A stretch of DNA of 64,000 nt from Corynebacterium hylobatis (GTDB taxonomy: Bacteria; Actinomycetota; Actinomycetes; Mycobacteriales; Mycobacteriaceae). Each line of letters starts with the position of its first letter. The stretch's first letter is position 1. Under the pieces are notes generated by a model that worked only from the letters and a program-made list of their open reading frames with translations, ran no database searches and was not told the origin of the DNA. Shown here one piece after another: positions 41,920-50,299 of the stretch. The position numbers were made by a program, and so were the translations under genes. Location: NCBI RefSeq assembly GCF_003955685.1, contig NZ_RXHJ01000003.1:62001-126000 (forward strand), in the 5' to 3' direction.

Positions 41920-42953
41920 TGCGCCGCCTCCTCCCCGCGCTCATGGCCACGCTCGCGCTGGCCGGCTGTTCCCTGCCCACGCTGGATCTGTCGGATACCT
42001 CCGCCACCTCGGAGCCGGCGCAGGCGCCGCGGCCCATTGCGCACGCCTACGGTCCGCCGCTGCCGGCCGGCGTGCTGGTGGAGGAGCCCGGAGAGGAGGA
42101 ACCGCGCGAGATCAACACCTGGGATGTGGTCGGTTCCCTGCGTCCCCTCGAGGGGGAGGTCGACCTCGAGGAGACCATCCCCCGGATCATGGAGCGTGGC
42201 CGCATCATCGTGGGCGTCGACCAGTCCCAGAACCTGCTGAGCTACCGGGACGGGGTCAGCGGTGAGCTGCAGGGTTTCGAGGTGGACCTCGCCCGGGAGA
42301 TCGCCCGCGACATCTTCGGTGACCCCGACCGGGTTGACTTCCGCTTCGTGGAGTCCTCCTCGAGCGTCCACTCGGTGCAGAACCACGAGGTCGACATGAT
42401 CATCCGCACGACCACCATCACCCGCACGCGGCAGCAGGAGGTGGCCTTCTCCTCCCCCTACCTGACCACCGACTCCCGGCTGCTGGTGATGCACAATTCC
42501 GACATCGAGGGCGTGGCCCAGCTGCCGGGCCGCACCGTGTGCGTCACCCGGGACTCCACCGCCCTGGAGAAGGTGCGGATGTATGCCCCACAGTCCCGGA
42601 TCCTCAAGACCCGCAGCTGGGCGGACTGCCTCGTGGCGCTCCAGCAGTACCAGGCCGACGCGATCCTCTCGGACGACACCGTCCTGTCGGGCATCGCCGC
42701 CCAGGACCCGTACACGAACATCGTCGGAGAGTCCCTGGCCTCCGAGTCCTATGCGGTGGCCATGCCCATCCCGGACCAGGACTACGACTCCTCCGGCCTG
42801 ATCCGCCAGGTCAACTCCACCATCGAGAGGATCCGCTCCGACGGCACGTGGTGGCGGCTCTACGACCGGTGGTTCGCCGTCTACCTCGCCACCTCCGGGC
42901 CCCCGCCCCTGTCCTACCGCCCCGAACCGGCCTCCCAGGAGACGACACCGTGA
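41919..42953 (+). CDS. glnH: GlnH, solute-binding lipoprotein sensor
   Basis: A 344-residue lipoprotein. The signal sequence MRRLLPALMATLALAGCS has a lipobox LAGC at residue 17, followed by a ~70-residue linker and a type 3 periplasmic binding domain (RGRIIVGVDQSQNLLSYRD; GFEVDLAREIARDIFG). It binds amino acids such as aspartate or glutamate in relatives and senses for PknG rather than for uptake: there is no ABC permease beside it. It overlaps glnX and pknG. Confidence 0.95.
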   Translation: MRRLLPALMATLALAGCSLPTLDLSDTSATSEPAQAPRPIAHAYGPPLPAGVLVEEPGEEEPREINTWDVVGSLRPLEGEVDLEETIPRIMERGRIIVGVDQSQNLLSYRDGVSGELQGFEVDLAREIARDIFGDPDRVDFRFVESSSSVHSVQNHEVDMIIRTTTITRTRQQEVAFSSPYLTTDSRLLVMHNSDIEGVAQLPGRTVCVTRDSTALEKVRMYAPQSRILKTRSWADCLVALQQYQADAILSDDTVLSGIAAQDPYTNIVGESLASESYAVAMPIPDQDYDSSGLIRQVNSTIERIRSDGTWWRLYDRWFAVYLATSGPPPLSYRPEPASQETTP

Positions 42954-45385
42954 ACAACCCCGACCTCGAATTCCCGGAGGGCCTGCCGGAGCCTGAGGAG
43001 CCCGCCGGCACCCAGGCGGTACACTTCGATCCTTTCGCCGACGAGGATGACGACATCGATCCCGGCATCTCCGCCCTGCTGGAGGACCTGGGCCACCTCC
43101 GGGAACAGCACGAGGCACACACCCAGGCAACGGTCACGGGGCCGGCCGCGCCGATCGGCACCGTCGGCACGGCCGCGGCGGCCGGGCCGGGGACGGAACC
43201 GACCGCGGGACAGAAGCGGGACGACACCTCCGCCCGGGCCCGCCAGCTGGCGTTGTCGACCTTCCGGCAGCGGCGCGGTGCCGAGCGGGGCGACCGTACC
43301 GTCGCCGACGGCATGGTCGACCTGCCCTTTGTCGTACCCACCCGCCCCGAGGACGCGCTGCGCGATCCAGCCGAGGCGGAGGCCCAGGGGGTGCCCGCCC
43401 CGCAGCTGAGAACCGGTGACATGGTGGCAGGTCAGTACGAGATTCTCGGGGTCATCGCCCACGGCGGCATGGGGTGGATCTACCTGGCCAACGACCACTT
43501 CGTCTCCGGCAGGCTCGTCGTGCTCAAGGGCCTGCAGTCGGAGAAGTCCTCCGATGAGCAGGGGGCCGCGGTAGCCGAACGCGACTTCCTCTCGGACATC
43601 ACCCACCCCGGCATCGTGAAGATCTACAACTTCATCGACGACCCCCGTGTCCCCGGTGGCTTCATCGTCATGGAATACGTGGGCGGGCCCTCGCTGCGGG
43701 CCCGCCGCAACGAGCAGGAGAACGGCGTCCTGCCGCTCGACCTGGCGATGGCCTACATCATCGAGATCCTGCCCGCCCTCGACTACCTCCACTCCCGCGG
43801 GGTGGTCTACAACGACCTCAAGCCGGACAACATCGTCGTTACCGAGGACCAGGTCAAGCTCATCGACCTGGGCGCGGTCTCCGGCATCGGGGCCTACGGT
43901 TTCATCTACGGCACGAAGGGTTTCCAGGCCCCGGAGGTCGGGGCGCAGGGTCCGTCGGTGGCCAGTGACATCTACACCGTCGGCCGTGCCCTCGCCTCAC
44001 TGACGGTGCACCTGCCGAAGGATGCTTCCGGGGTGTACCTGCCTGGCCTCCCCGACCCGGGTGAGGAGCCGCTGTTCCGCAAGCACCTGAGTTTCTACCG
44101 GCTGCTGCAGCGCTGCACCGCCGCGGACCCGGCCCAGCGCTTCCGGAACATCGACGAGCTGTCCACCCAGCTTCACGGCGTCCTGCGGGAGGTCATCGCC
44201 GTGCGTTCCGGCATGCAGTACCCGGCGCAGCACTCCCTGTTCTCCCCGCAGCGCACCACCTTCGGCACCAAGCACCTTGTCTTCCGCACCGACCAGCTCA
44301 TCGACGGCATTGACCGCACGGTGCGCATCACCGCCCCTGAGGTGGTCTCGGCGCTGCCGGCCCCGTTGATCGACCGCACCGACGTCGGTGCCCCCATGCT
44401 CTCAGGTTCCTCCTACACGGAGCCCCAGGAGGCACTAGAGACCCTGCGCCAGGCGATGAAAACCAGTGAGTACGAGCACTCGGCCGAGATCCCCCTGGGT
44501 GTGGTGCGTGCCATGCTCGACCTGGGTTTCACCGGCCAGGCCCGCACGTGGCTGAGTTCCCTGGAGGACGCTCTCGGCCATGACTGGCGTTTCCAATGGT
44601 ACTCGGGCGTGACCGCCCTGCTTCTCGACGACTACGCCCCCGCCCAGCAGCACTTCGCCGAGGTCCTGAACATCCTGCCCGGCGAGGCCGCCCCCAAGCT
44701 GGCGTTGGCCGCCGTCGACGAGCTGATCCTCCAGCATCTGGGCCACCACCACGCCGCCCTGCTGCCCGACAAGGTCTCCCGCTCTGCCTCCCTGCTGAGC
44801 ACCAACCTGGAGGCCGTCGACGCCGAGGTCTTCGCAGAGTTCAATCCGGAGTGGACCCACATCACCCAGGATCCGGCTGTCCTGCGTTTCAACACCATCG
44901 GCCTCTACGGTCTGGTGTGGGCGACGAACCCGACGACGGTGTCCTCGGCCTTCGGTCTGGCCCGGCAGTTGATGGCGGAGGGGCAGATCGAGATGGCCGT
45001 CGCCGCACTCGACCGGGTTCCGCAGGCCTCACGACACCACCGTATGGCCCAGCTGACCACGATCCTCCAGCTGATCTCCGGCACCCTCACCGAGTCCCGG
45101 ATCCGGCGGGCGGCACGCCGTCTGGAGGAGATCCCCACCAACGAGCCCCGTTTCCTGCAGATCAAGATCGCCGTGATGTCCGCGGGACTGAACTTCCTCC
45201 GGGATGCCGGGGTGGAGTCAGCGGCCTCCCCCAATGACCTGTTCGAGTACCCCTTCACTCAGCGGGGGCTGCGTTACGGCCTGGCCTACACACTGCGGCA
45301 GCAGGCCCGCCAGGCCCCTTTCGCCCGACACCGTTATGCACTGGTGGATCTGGCCAACCAGGTCCGCCCGGTGACCTGGTTCTGA
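42950..45385 (+). CDS. pknG: Serine/threonine protein kinase PknG
   Basis: An 811-residue soluble kinase. A ~150-residue disordered N terminus precedes the kinase domain (GVIAHGGMGWIYLAND Gly loop; catalytic YNDLKPDNIVV with N-D in place of R-D; DLG instead of DFG in LIDLGAVSG; GFQAPE) and a C-terminal TPR-rich domain. No cysteine occurs in the first 160 residues, so the rubredoxin-like CxxCG metal site of mycobacterial PknG is absent, as in other corynebacteria. GTG 42950 overlaps the glnH stop as GTGA. Substrate by homology: the FHA protein OdhI. Confidence 0.96.
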   Translation: MNNPDLEFPEGLPEPEEPAGTQAVHFDPFADEDDDIDPGISALLEDLGHLREQHEAHTQATVTGPAAPIGTVGTAAAAGPGTEPTAGQKRDDTSARARQLALSTFRQRRGAERGDRTVADGMVDLPFVVPTRPEDALRDPAEAEAQGVPAPQLRTGDMVAGQYEILGVIAHGGMGWIYLANDHFVSGRLVVLKGLQSEKSSDEQGAAVAERDFLSDITHPGIVKIYNFIDDPRVPGGFIVMEYVGGPSLRARRNEQENGVLPLDLAMAYIIEILPALDYLHSRGVVYNDLKPDNIVVTEDQVKLIDLGAVSGIGAYGFIYGTKGFQAPEVGAQGPSVASDIYTVGRALASLTVHLPKDASGVYLPGLPDPGEEPLFRKHLSFYRLLQRCTAADPAQRFRNIDELSTQLHGVLREVIAVRSGMQYPAQHSLFSPQRTTFGTKHLVFRTDQLIDGIDRTVRITAPEVVSALPAPLIDRTDVGAPMLSGSSYTEPQEALETLRQAMKTSEYEHSAEIPLGVVRAMLDLGFTGQARTWLSSLEDALGHDWRFQWYSGVTALLLDDYAPAQQHFAEVLNILPGEAAPKLALAAVDELILQHLGHHHAALLPDKVSRSASLLSTNLEAVDAEVFAEFNPEWTHITQDPAVLRFNTIGLYGLVWATNPTTVSSAFGLARQLMAEGQIEMAVAALDRVPQASRHHRMAQLTTILQLISGTLTESRIRRAARRLEEIPTNEPRFLQIKIAVMSAGLNFLRDAGVESAASPNDLFEYPFTQRGLRYGLAYTLRQQARQAPFARHRYALVDLANQVRPVTWF

Positions 45386-45473
45386 GAATCCATGAGTGTG
45401 ATGGCGCACATATATTCACTGTGAATGCTTCCTTAGCAAAATTATCTTTCCTGTTCATCAAAATCGAAACGTC

Positions 45474-45536
45474 TTTGCAGAATTTGCAGAATAAACAATC
45501 TGATTAACACATGTACGCTATCTGCTTATTCTGCAC
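45474..45536 (+). promoter_or_regulatory. Repeat-containing control region of malE
   Basis: TTTGCAGAA occurs twice in perfect tandem (45474-45482, 45483-45491) and runs into TAA. An inverted copy, TTATTCTGCA, lies at 45526-45535. The 178-bp gap is AT-rich for this genome. This resembles an operator array for a carbon-metabolism regulator; which regulator is unknown. Confidence 0.5.
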
Positions 45537-45563
45537 CGACGATGAAAGTTCAAGGCGAACCAC

Positions 45564-46736
45564 ATGACCTCAGTCAAGCCCTCCACTGTCCAGACCCTCA
45601 GTCATGAGGAGATCTTCGCGGCCCACGAGGGGGGAAAGCTCTCCATCAACTCCACCCGCCCCCTCAAGGACATGCGGGACCTCTCCCTGGCCTACACCCC
45701 GGGCGTGGCCACCGTCTGCGAGGCCATCGCCGCGGACCCGGCCGTCGCCCGCACCCACACCGGGGTGGGCAACACCGTCGCCGTCATCTCCGACGGCACC
45801 GCCGTGCTCGGCCTGGGCAACATCGGCCCGCAGGCCTCCCTGCCGGTGATGGAGGGCAAGGCCCAGCTCTTCAACGCCTTCGCCGGCCTCAAGGCCGTGC
45901 CGCTGGTGCTGGACATCCACGGTGTCGACGAGCTGGTCGACACCATCGCCGCCCTGGCCCCGTCCTTCGGCGGCATCAACCTCGAGGACATCTCCGCCCC
46001 GCGGTGCTTCGAGATCGAGCGCAGGCTCATCGAACGCCTGGACATCCCGGTCATGCACGATGACCAGCACGGCACCGCCGTGGTCCTGCTCGCTGCGCTG
46101 CGCAACGCCACACGTCTCCTCGGTCGCGAGCTGGCTGACCTGCGCCTGGTCGTCTCCGGGGCCGGCGCCGCCGGTGTCGCCTCCGTGAACATGCTTCTCG
46201 ACGCCGGCGTGCGCGACATCATCGTCCTCGACTCCCGCGGCATCATCCACGCCGACCGCACCGACCTCACCCCGGTCAAGCAGGAGCTGGCGGCCAAGAC
46301 GAACCCGCGCGGTGTCAGCGGCGGCATCAACGAGGCCTTCACCGGTGCCGACACCTTCATCGGACTGTCCGGCGGCAACATCGGCGAGGAGGCCCTGCAG
46401 CTGATGGCTGAGGAGCCGATCCTGTTCACGCTGGCCAACCCGACCCCGGAGATCGATCCGGAACTCTCCCGCCGTTACGGCGCCGTCGTCGCCACCGGCC
46501 GCAGTGACCTGCCGAACCAGATCAACAACGTCCTGGCCTTCCCCGGCATCTTCCACGGAGCGCTGGCCGCCAACGCCACCGCCATCACCATGGAGATGAA
46601 GCTGGCCGCCTCCCGCGCCATCGCGGAGATCGCCGCCGACGACCTCGAAGCCGGTTACATCGTCCCCTCCCCGCTCGACCCGCGCGTGGCCCCGGCTGTC
46701 AGTGCCGCGGTCCAGGCGGCGGCGCAGGGCCGGTAA
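45564..46736 (+). CDS. malE: Malic enzyme (NAD(P)-dependent, decarboxylating)
   Basis: A 390-residue enzyme that converts malate to pyruvate and CO2. Short bacterial form: SLAYTPGVATVCEAI with the catalytic region, DIHGVDELVDTIAALAPSFGGINLEDISAPRCFEIE (metal-binding E-D), HDDQHGTAVVLLAALRNA, and the dinucleotide site VVSGAGAAGVAS. C. glutamicum has a homologue of this size that uses NADP. It supplies pyruvate and NADPH when cells use C4 acids or acetate-type substrates. A weak GC stem (46738-46755) follows. Confidence 0.95.
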   Translation: MTSVKPSTVQTLSHEEIFAAHEGGKLSINSTRPLKDMRDLSLAYTPGVATVCEAIAADPAVARTHTGVGNTVAVISDGTAVLGLGNIGPQASLPVMEGKAQLFNAFAGLKAVPLVLDIHGVDELVDTIAALAPSFGGINLEDISAPRCFEIERRLIERLDIPVMHDDQHGTAVVLLAALRNATRLLGRELADLRLVVSGAGAAGVASVNMLLDAGVRDIIVLDSRGIIHADRTDLTPVKQELAAKTNPRGVSGGINEAFTGADTFIGLSGGNIGEEALQLMAEEPILFTLANPTPEIDPELSRRYGAVVATGRSDLPNQINNVLAFPGIFHGALAANATAITMEMKLAASRAIAEIAADDLEAGYIVPSPLDPRVAPAVSAAVQAAAQGR

Positions 46737-46778
46737 CCCCCACCTTCCGGTGGGGACGGTTGTGGGCTCCCTCCCGTT

Positions 46779-46796
46779 TATCTAGTGTCTTAGATA
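46779..46796 (+). promoter_or_regulatory. Palindromic operator candidate upstream of the amidohydrolase gene
   Basis: TATCTA and TAGATA flank six bases (46779-46784, 46791-46796), a perfect palindrome in the 207-bp gap between malE and the amidohydrolase. The IclR-type regulator encoded just downstream is the obvious candidate to bind it. Confidence 0.5.
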
Positions 46797-46943
46797 GTTG
46801 GACAGGAGCAGGGACAACCGGCCCCACCGACACCGGCCGACGCGGAAGACGCAGGGCTCATGGAGGGGAGCACAGGCCCGTCACCACATCAGCCCCCCAA
46901 CCGCGGCCCCGGACACATCCACGACACCGAAAGAGCCGTCACC

Positions 46944-47825
46944 ATGCGTTATGAGTCCGCGATCGATTTCGCCGCCGTCGAGGCGATCGACATGCACGTC
47001 CACTACGAGACCGACACCTGCGGGCACCACTCCATGCCCCAGGAGTACATCGACGCCTCCGCCGCCTATTTCAAGGGTGCGGACCGCATGCCCTCGGCCG
47101 ACGCCATCGCCGAGCTCTACCGGGGCCTGAACATGGCTGCGGTGATGTTCACCGTCGACGCCCGCACCCAGCTCGGCCACCTGCCCAACTCCATCGATGA
47201 TCTTGTCGCTGCAGCAGCCAGGAACAACGATGTGCTCATCCCCTTCGGCAGCGTCGACCCGCGTACCGGTGGGGATGCGATCACCGAGGCAGTGCGCCAG
47301 GTCGAGGAGCTGGGGGTGTGGGGCATGAAGTTCCACCCCTCACTGCAGGGTTTCGACCCCTCCGACGAGCAGTACATGCCCCTGTGGGAGAAGATCTCCG
47401 AGCTCGGGGTGCCGGCCCTGTTCCACACCGGGCAGAACGGCATCGGCGCCGGGATGCCCGGGGGTGGCGGGATCAAGCTGCGCTACTCCAATCCCCTGCT
47501 GCTCGATGACATCGCCGCTGAGCTGCCTGAGCTGAAGATCATCATGGCGCACCCGTCGGTGCCGTGGCAGGACGAGGCGAACTCGATCGCGGTGCACAAG
47601 CCGAATGTGTTCATCGACCTGTCGGGGTGGCGGCCGAAGTACTTCCCGGAGTCGCTGGTGCGCTTCGCGTCGAACATGCTGTCCGAGAAGCTGCTGTTCG
47701 CCACGGACTATCCGCTGCTGGCACCGGAGCGGTGGTTGGCGGATTTCGCGGAGCTGCCCATCAAGGATGAGGTCCGCCCGAAGATCTTCAAGGGCAACGC
47801 CCTGCGCGTCCTCGGCGTGAACTAG
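46944..47825 (+). CDS. Amidohydrolase-family (Amidohydro_2) enzyme, beta-ketoacyl-CoA hydrolase-like
   Basis: A 293-residue TIM-barrel metal-dependent hydrolase. Visible elements are AIDMHVHYE (HxH on strand 1), GMKFHPS, ALFHTGQNG, IIMAHPSVPWQDEA and LLFATDYPL (final Asp). This pattern resembles the PhdC-type enzymes of phenylpropanoid catabolism, annotated as 4-hydroxyphenyl-beta-ketoacyl-CoA hydrolase. With the IclR regulator, AAHS-type transporter and acetoacetyl-CoA synthetase downstream it forms a catabolic cluster. ATG 46944 was chosen as the start of conserved sequence; its Shine-Dalgarno is weak. The real substrate is not determined. Confidence 0.82.
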   Translation: MRYESAIDFAAVEAIDMHVHYETDTCGHHSMPQEYIDASAAYFKGADRMPSADAIAELYRGLNMAAVMFTVDARTQLGHLPNSIDDLVAAAARNNDVLIPFGSVDPRTGGDAITEAVRQVEELGVWGMKFHPSLQGFDPSDEQYMPLWEKISELGVPALFHTGQNGIGAGMPGGGGIKLRYSNPLLLDDIAAELPELKIIMAHPSVPWQDEANSIAVHKPNVFIDLSGWRPKYFPESLVRFASNMLSEKLLFATDYPLLAPERWLADFAELPIKDEVRPKIFKGNALRVLGVN

Positions 47826-47846
47826 GGGACGAGGGACCTACCGACC

Positions 47847-48647
47847 ATGTCCGCGCAGAACGGGCCCGCACGGGACCCCCTGCCCGCCCCCGTCGAATCC
47901 GTCGACCGCGCACTGCAGCTCCTGCTGTACCTGCGCGACCACGACTCGATCTCGGTGAAGGAGGCCGCCGAGTTCCTCGGCAGCGCCGCCTCGACGGCGC
48001 ACCGGTTGCTGTCCACGCTGACCCGGCGCGGCTTCACCGTCCAGGACTTCGAGCGGCGCTACCGGATGGGCGCGGTACTCTCGGGCACCGATCAGGGCCG
48101 GGTGACCGAGTCCGTGCTGCGCGATGTGGCCCTCCGTCCGCTGACCGCGCTGCAGGCGAAGGTGCAGGAGACCGTGCAGATCATGGTGTTGCGCGGCGGC
48201 AACATCCGCTTCATAGAGGGGGTGGAGCCGAACACCCTCCTCCGGGTGGTGCGGCGGGTCGACGACGAGATGCCCGCCTTCGTCTCCGCCGGGGGCAAGG
48301 CGATCCTCGCCCGGATGTCCAACCAGGAGGTGGAGGAAGTGTACCGGAGGGGACTGGTGGAATGGCCGACCCGTCGGGTGCAGACGATGAGGATGCTCAA
48401 GCGGATGCTCACGCAGGTCCGCCGCGAGGGTTACGCCCTGAGTGTGGAGGAAACCGAACAGGGAGTGGTCGGCGTGGGGGTCGCGGTGCTAGGGCCGGAC
48501 GCCCGACCGGTGGCAGCAGTGACCATTGCCATCCCCAGCGTGCGCTTCCAGAAGGAGCTCATCCCGGACTATGTGGCCGCCCTGCAGCAGGCAGCCGAGG
48601 AGATCCACGGGGAAGTGTTCGGACCCCATCATGTCGCAGATTCCTGA
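47847..48647 (+). CDS. IclR-family transcriptional regulator
   Basis: A 266-residue regulator: an N-terminal winged HTH (about residues 15-75, SVKEAAEFLGSAASTAHRLL) and a C-terminal effector domain (VQIMVLRGGNIRFIEGVE; GKAILARMSNQEVEEVY; GVAVLGPDARPVAAVTIAIP). It starts 21 bases after the amidohydrolase stop and probably controls the surrounding catabolic genes. The effector is probably an aromatic or organic acid. Confidence 0.93.
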   Translation: MSAQNGPARDPLPAPVESVDRALQLLLYLRDHDSISVKEAAEFLGSAASTAHRLLSTLTRRGFTVQDFERRYRMGAVLSGTDQGRVTESVLRDVALRPLTALQAKVQETVQIMVLRGGNIRFIEGVEPNTLLRVVRRVDDEMPAFVSAGGKAILARMSNQEVEEVYRRGLVEWPTRRVQTMRMLKRMLTQVRREGYALSVEETEQGVVGVGVAVLGPDARPVAAVTIAIPSVRFQKELIPDYVAALQQAAEEIHGEVFGPHHVADS

Positions 48648-48878
48648 TTAAGGAATGCAGGACAGTAGCAGCGATAAAGGCCAGCTCAACTACGCTAAAC
48701 CGGACCAGTTTCAGCCCCGCAAACAGGCCCGGACACCCCCTTTTCCCGGTTGTGCATTCCCTTAGGCGGAACCTGAATCCGATGTACTGACAGAGTGATC
48801 TGCACTACATATGCTTCCGATCACACCATAGGCACTGGGCGGAATGGATCACATTCGGCCCGCAACGGAAGGGTTCCC

Positions 48879-50240
48879 ATGACCATCACCACGCAGCGTC
48901 CCGTCCGGGGAGCGGAAGAGGTTCTCGCCGAAGTCCGGCAGGGCCGGATGTCCGGTTTCCAGATCGCCGCGGTCTCCATCGCTCTCGCGCTCATCATCCT
49001 CGACGGCTTCGAGGTCGGCATCATGGCCTTCGCCGCCCCGCAGATCCAGGAGCAGCTCGGCCTGAGCCCCGAGATCCTCGGTTACGTCCTCAGCGGCAGC
49101 CTCTTCGGCATGGCGATCGGCTCCATCGTCCTCACCCCCCTGGCCGACCGCATGGGCCGCCGCCCGCTGACCCTGGCCATGCTCGTGCTCATCGTCATCG
49201 GCATGGCGCTGACCATCACCGCACCGACGGCGGGCATGCTCATTCTCTGGCGTGTGGTCACCGGCCTCGGTATCGGCGGCATGATGGCCAACCTCAACGC
49301 ACTGGTGGCGGAGTACTCATCTGATGCCCGCCGCACCACCGCCATCGCCATCTATGCCGCGGGCTACCCGATCGGTGCCACCATCGCCGGTTTCCTTGCC
49401 CGTCCGCTGATGCCCGAGTACGGCTGGCGCTCCATGTTCATCGCCGGCACCGTCCTCGCCGTCATGGCACTGGTCGCCAGCTGGCGTTTCCTTCCGGAAT
49501 CTCTCGACTACCTGCTGGTCCGCCGCCCGAAGAACGCCCTGGAGCGTGTCAACCGCATCCTGGCCAAGATGCACCGCGAGCCCCTGGCCGAGCTGCCCGC
49601 ACCGTCCGCGACCGAGCAGGACGACGCTGAGAAGCAGGGCACCTTCCGCGAGGTCCTCACCCCGCCCGCACTGCGCCTGACCCTGGCACTGTGGATCGGT
49701 TACGGCCTGCTCGTCGCCTCCTACTACTTCGCCAACACCTGGATCCCGACGATCCTGACCACCGTCTCCGGTGACCCGCAGCTGGGCACCACCATGGGCA
49801 TCGGGGCCAACCTCGGCGGCGTACTGGGCTGCTTCATCTTCGCCGGCCTGGCCACCCGCTTCAGCGGTCGCCGCCTGCTCTTCCTCACCCTGTTCGCCGC
49901 TGCCGGAACCTACGTCCTCTTCGGCGTGATCTTCAATATCGTCACGGTCGCCATCGGTGTCGGCTTCCTACTGGGCATGCTGACCACCGCCGCGATCGCC
50001 GGTTTCTACGCGGTCGCCCCCACCGTCTACTCCGCCCGCTCCCGTGCCACCGGCATCGGCTGGATGATCGGCCTGGGCCGCCTGGTCTCGGTCGCCGCCC
50101 CGATCATCGTCGGCTACATCCTGGCCACCGGCATCGCCCCCGAACGCGTCTTCATCGCCTTCGCCGTGCCGCTCGCCATCGCCGGCCTGGCCGCCCTCTC
50201 CCTGTTGCTGGGTCGCGGCACCGCCACCATGGCCGACTGA
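48879..50240 (+). CDS. MFS transporter, aromatic acid:H+ symporter (AAHS) type
   Basis: A 453-residue protein with 12 TM helices. The first helix carries ALALIILDGFEVGIMAFAAP, with the D-G-x-E/D motif of AAHS transporters, and the 2-3 loop is LADRMGRRPLTL. It imports aromatic or short organic acids by proton symport. ATG 48879 has GGAAGG upstream; a longer frame from 48795 is rejected. The 231-bp gap before it should hold a promoter. Confidence 0.88.
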   Translation: MTITTQRPVRGAEEVLAEVRQGRMSGFQIAAVSIALALIILDGFEVGIMAFAAPQIQEQLGLSPEILGYVLSGSLFGMAIGSIVLTPLADRMGRRPLTLAMLVLIVIGMALTITAPTAGMLILWRVVTGLGIGGMMANLNALVAEYSSDARRTTAIAIYAAGYPIGATIAGFLARPLMPEYGWRSMFIAGTVLAVMALVASWRFLPESLDYLLVRRPKNALERVNRILAKMHREPLAELPAPSATEQDDAEKQGTFREVLTPPALRLTLALWIGYGLLVASYYFANTWIPTILTTVSGDPQLGTTMGIGANLGGVLGCFIFAGLATRFSGRRLLFLTLFAAAGTYVLFGVIFNIVTVAIGVGFLLGMLTTAAIAGFYAVAPTVYSARSRATGIGWMIGLGRLVSVAAPIIVGYILATGIAPERVFIAFAVPLAIAGLAALSLLLGRGTATMAD

Positions 50241-50299
50241 TCCTGATCCCGCACCACCCAGCCCCACCCCGAGTACAGAACCACCCCGGAGGAGAAACC

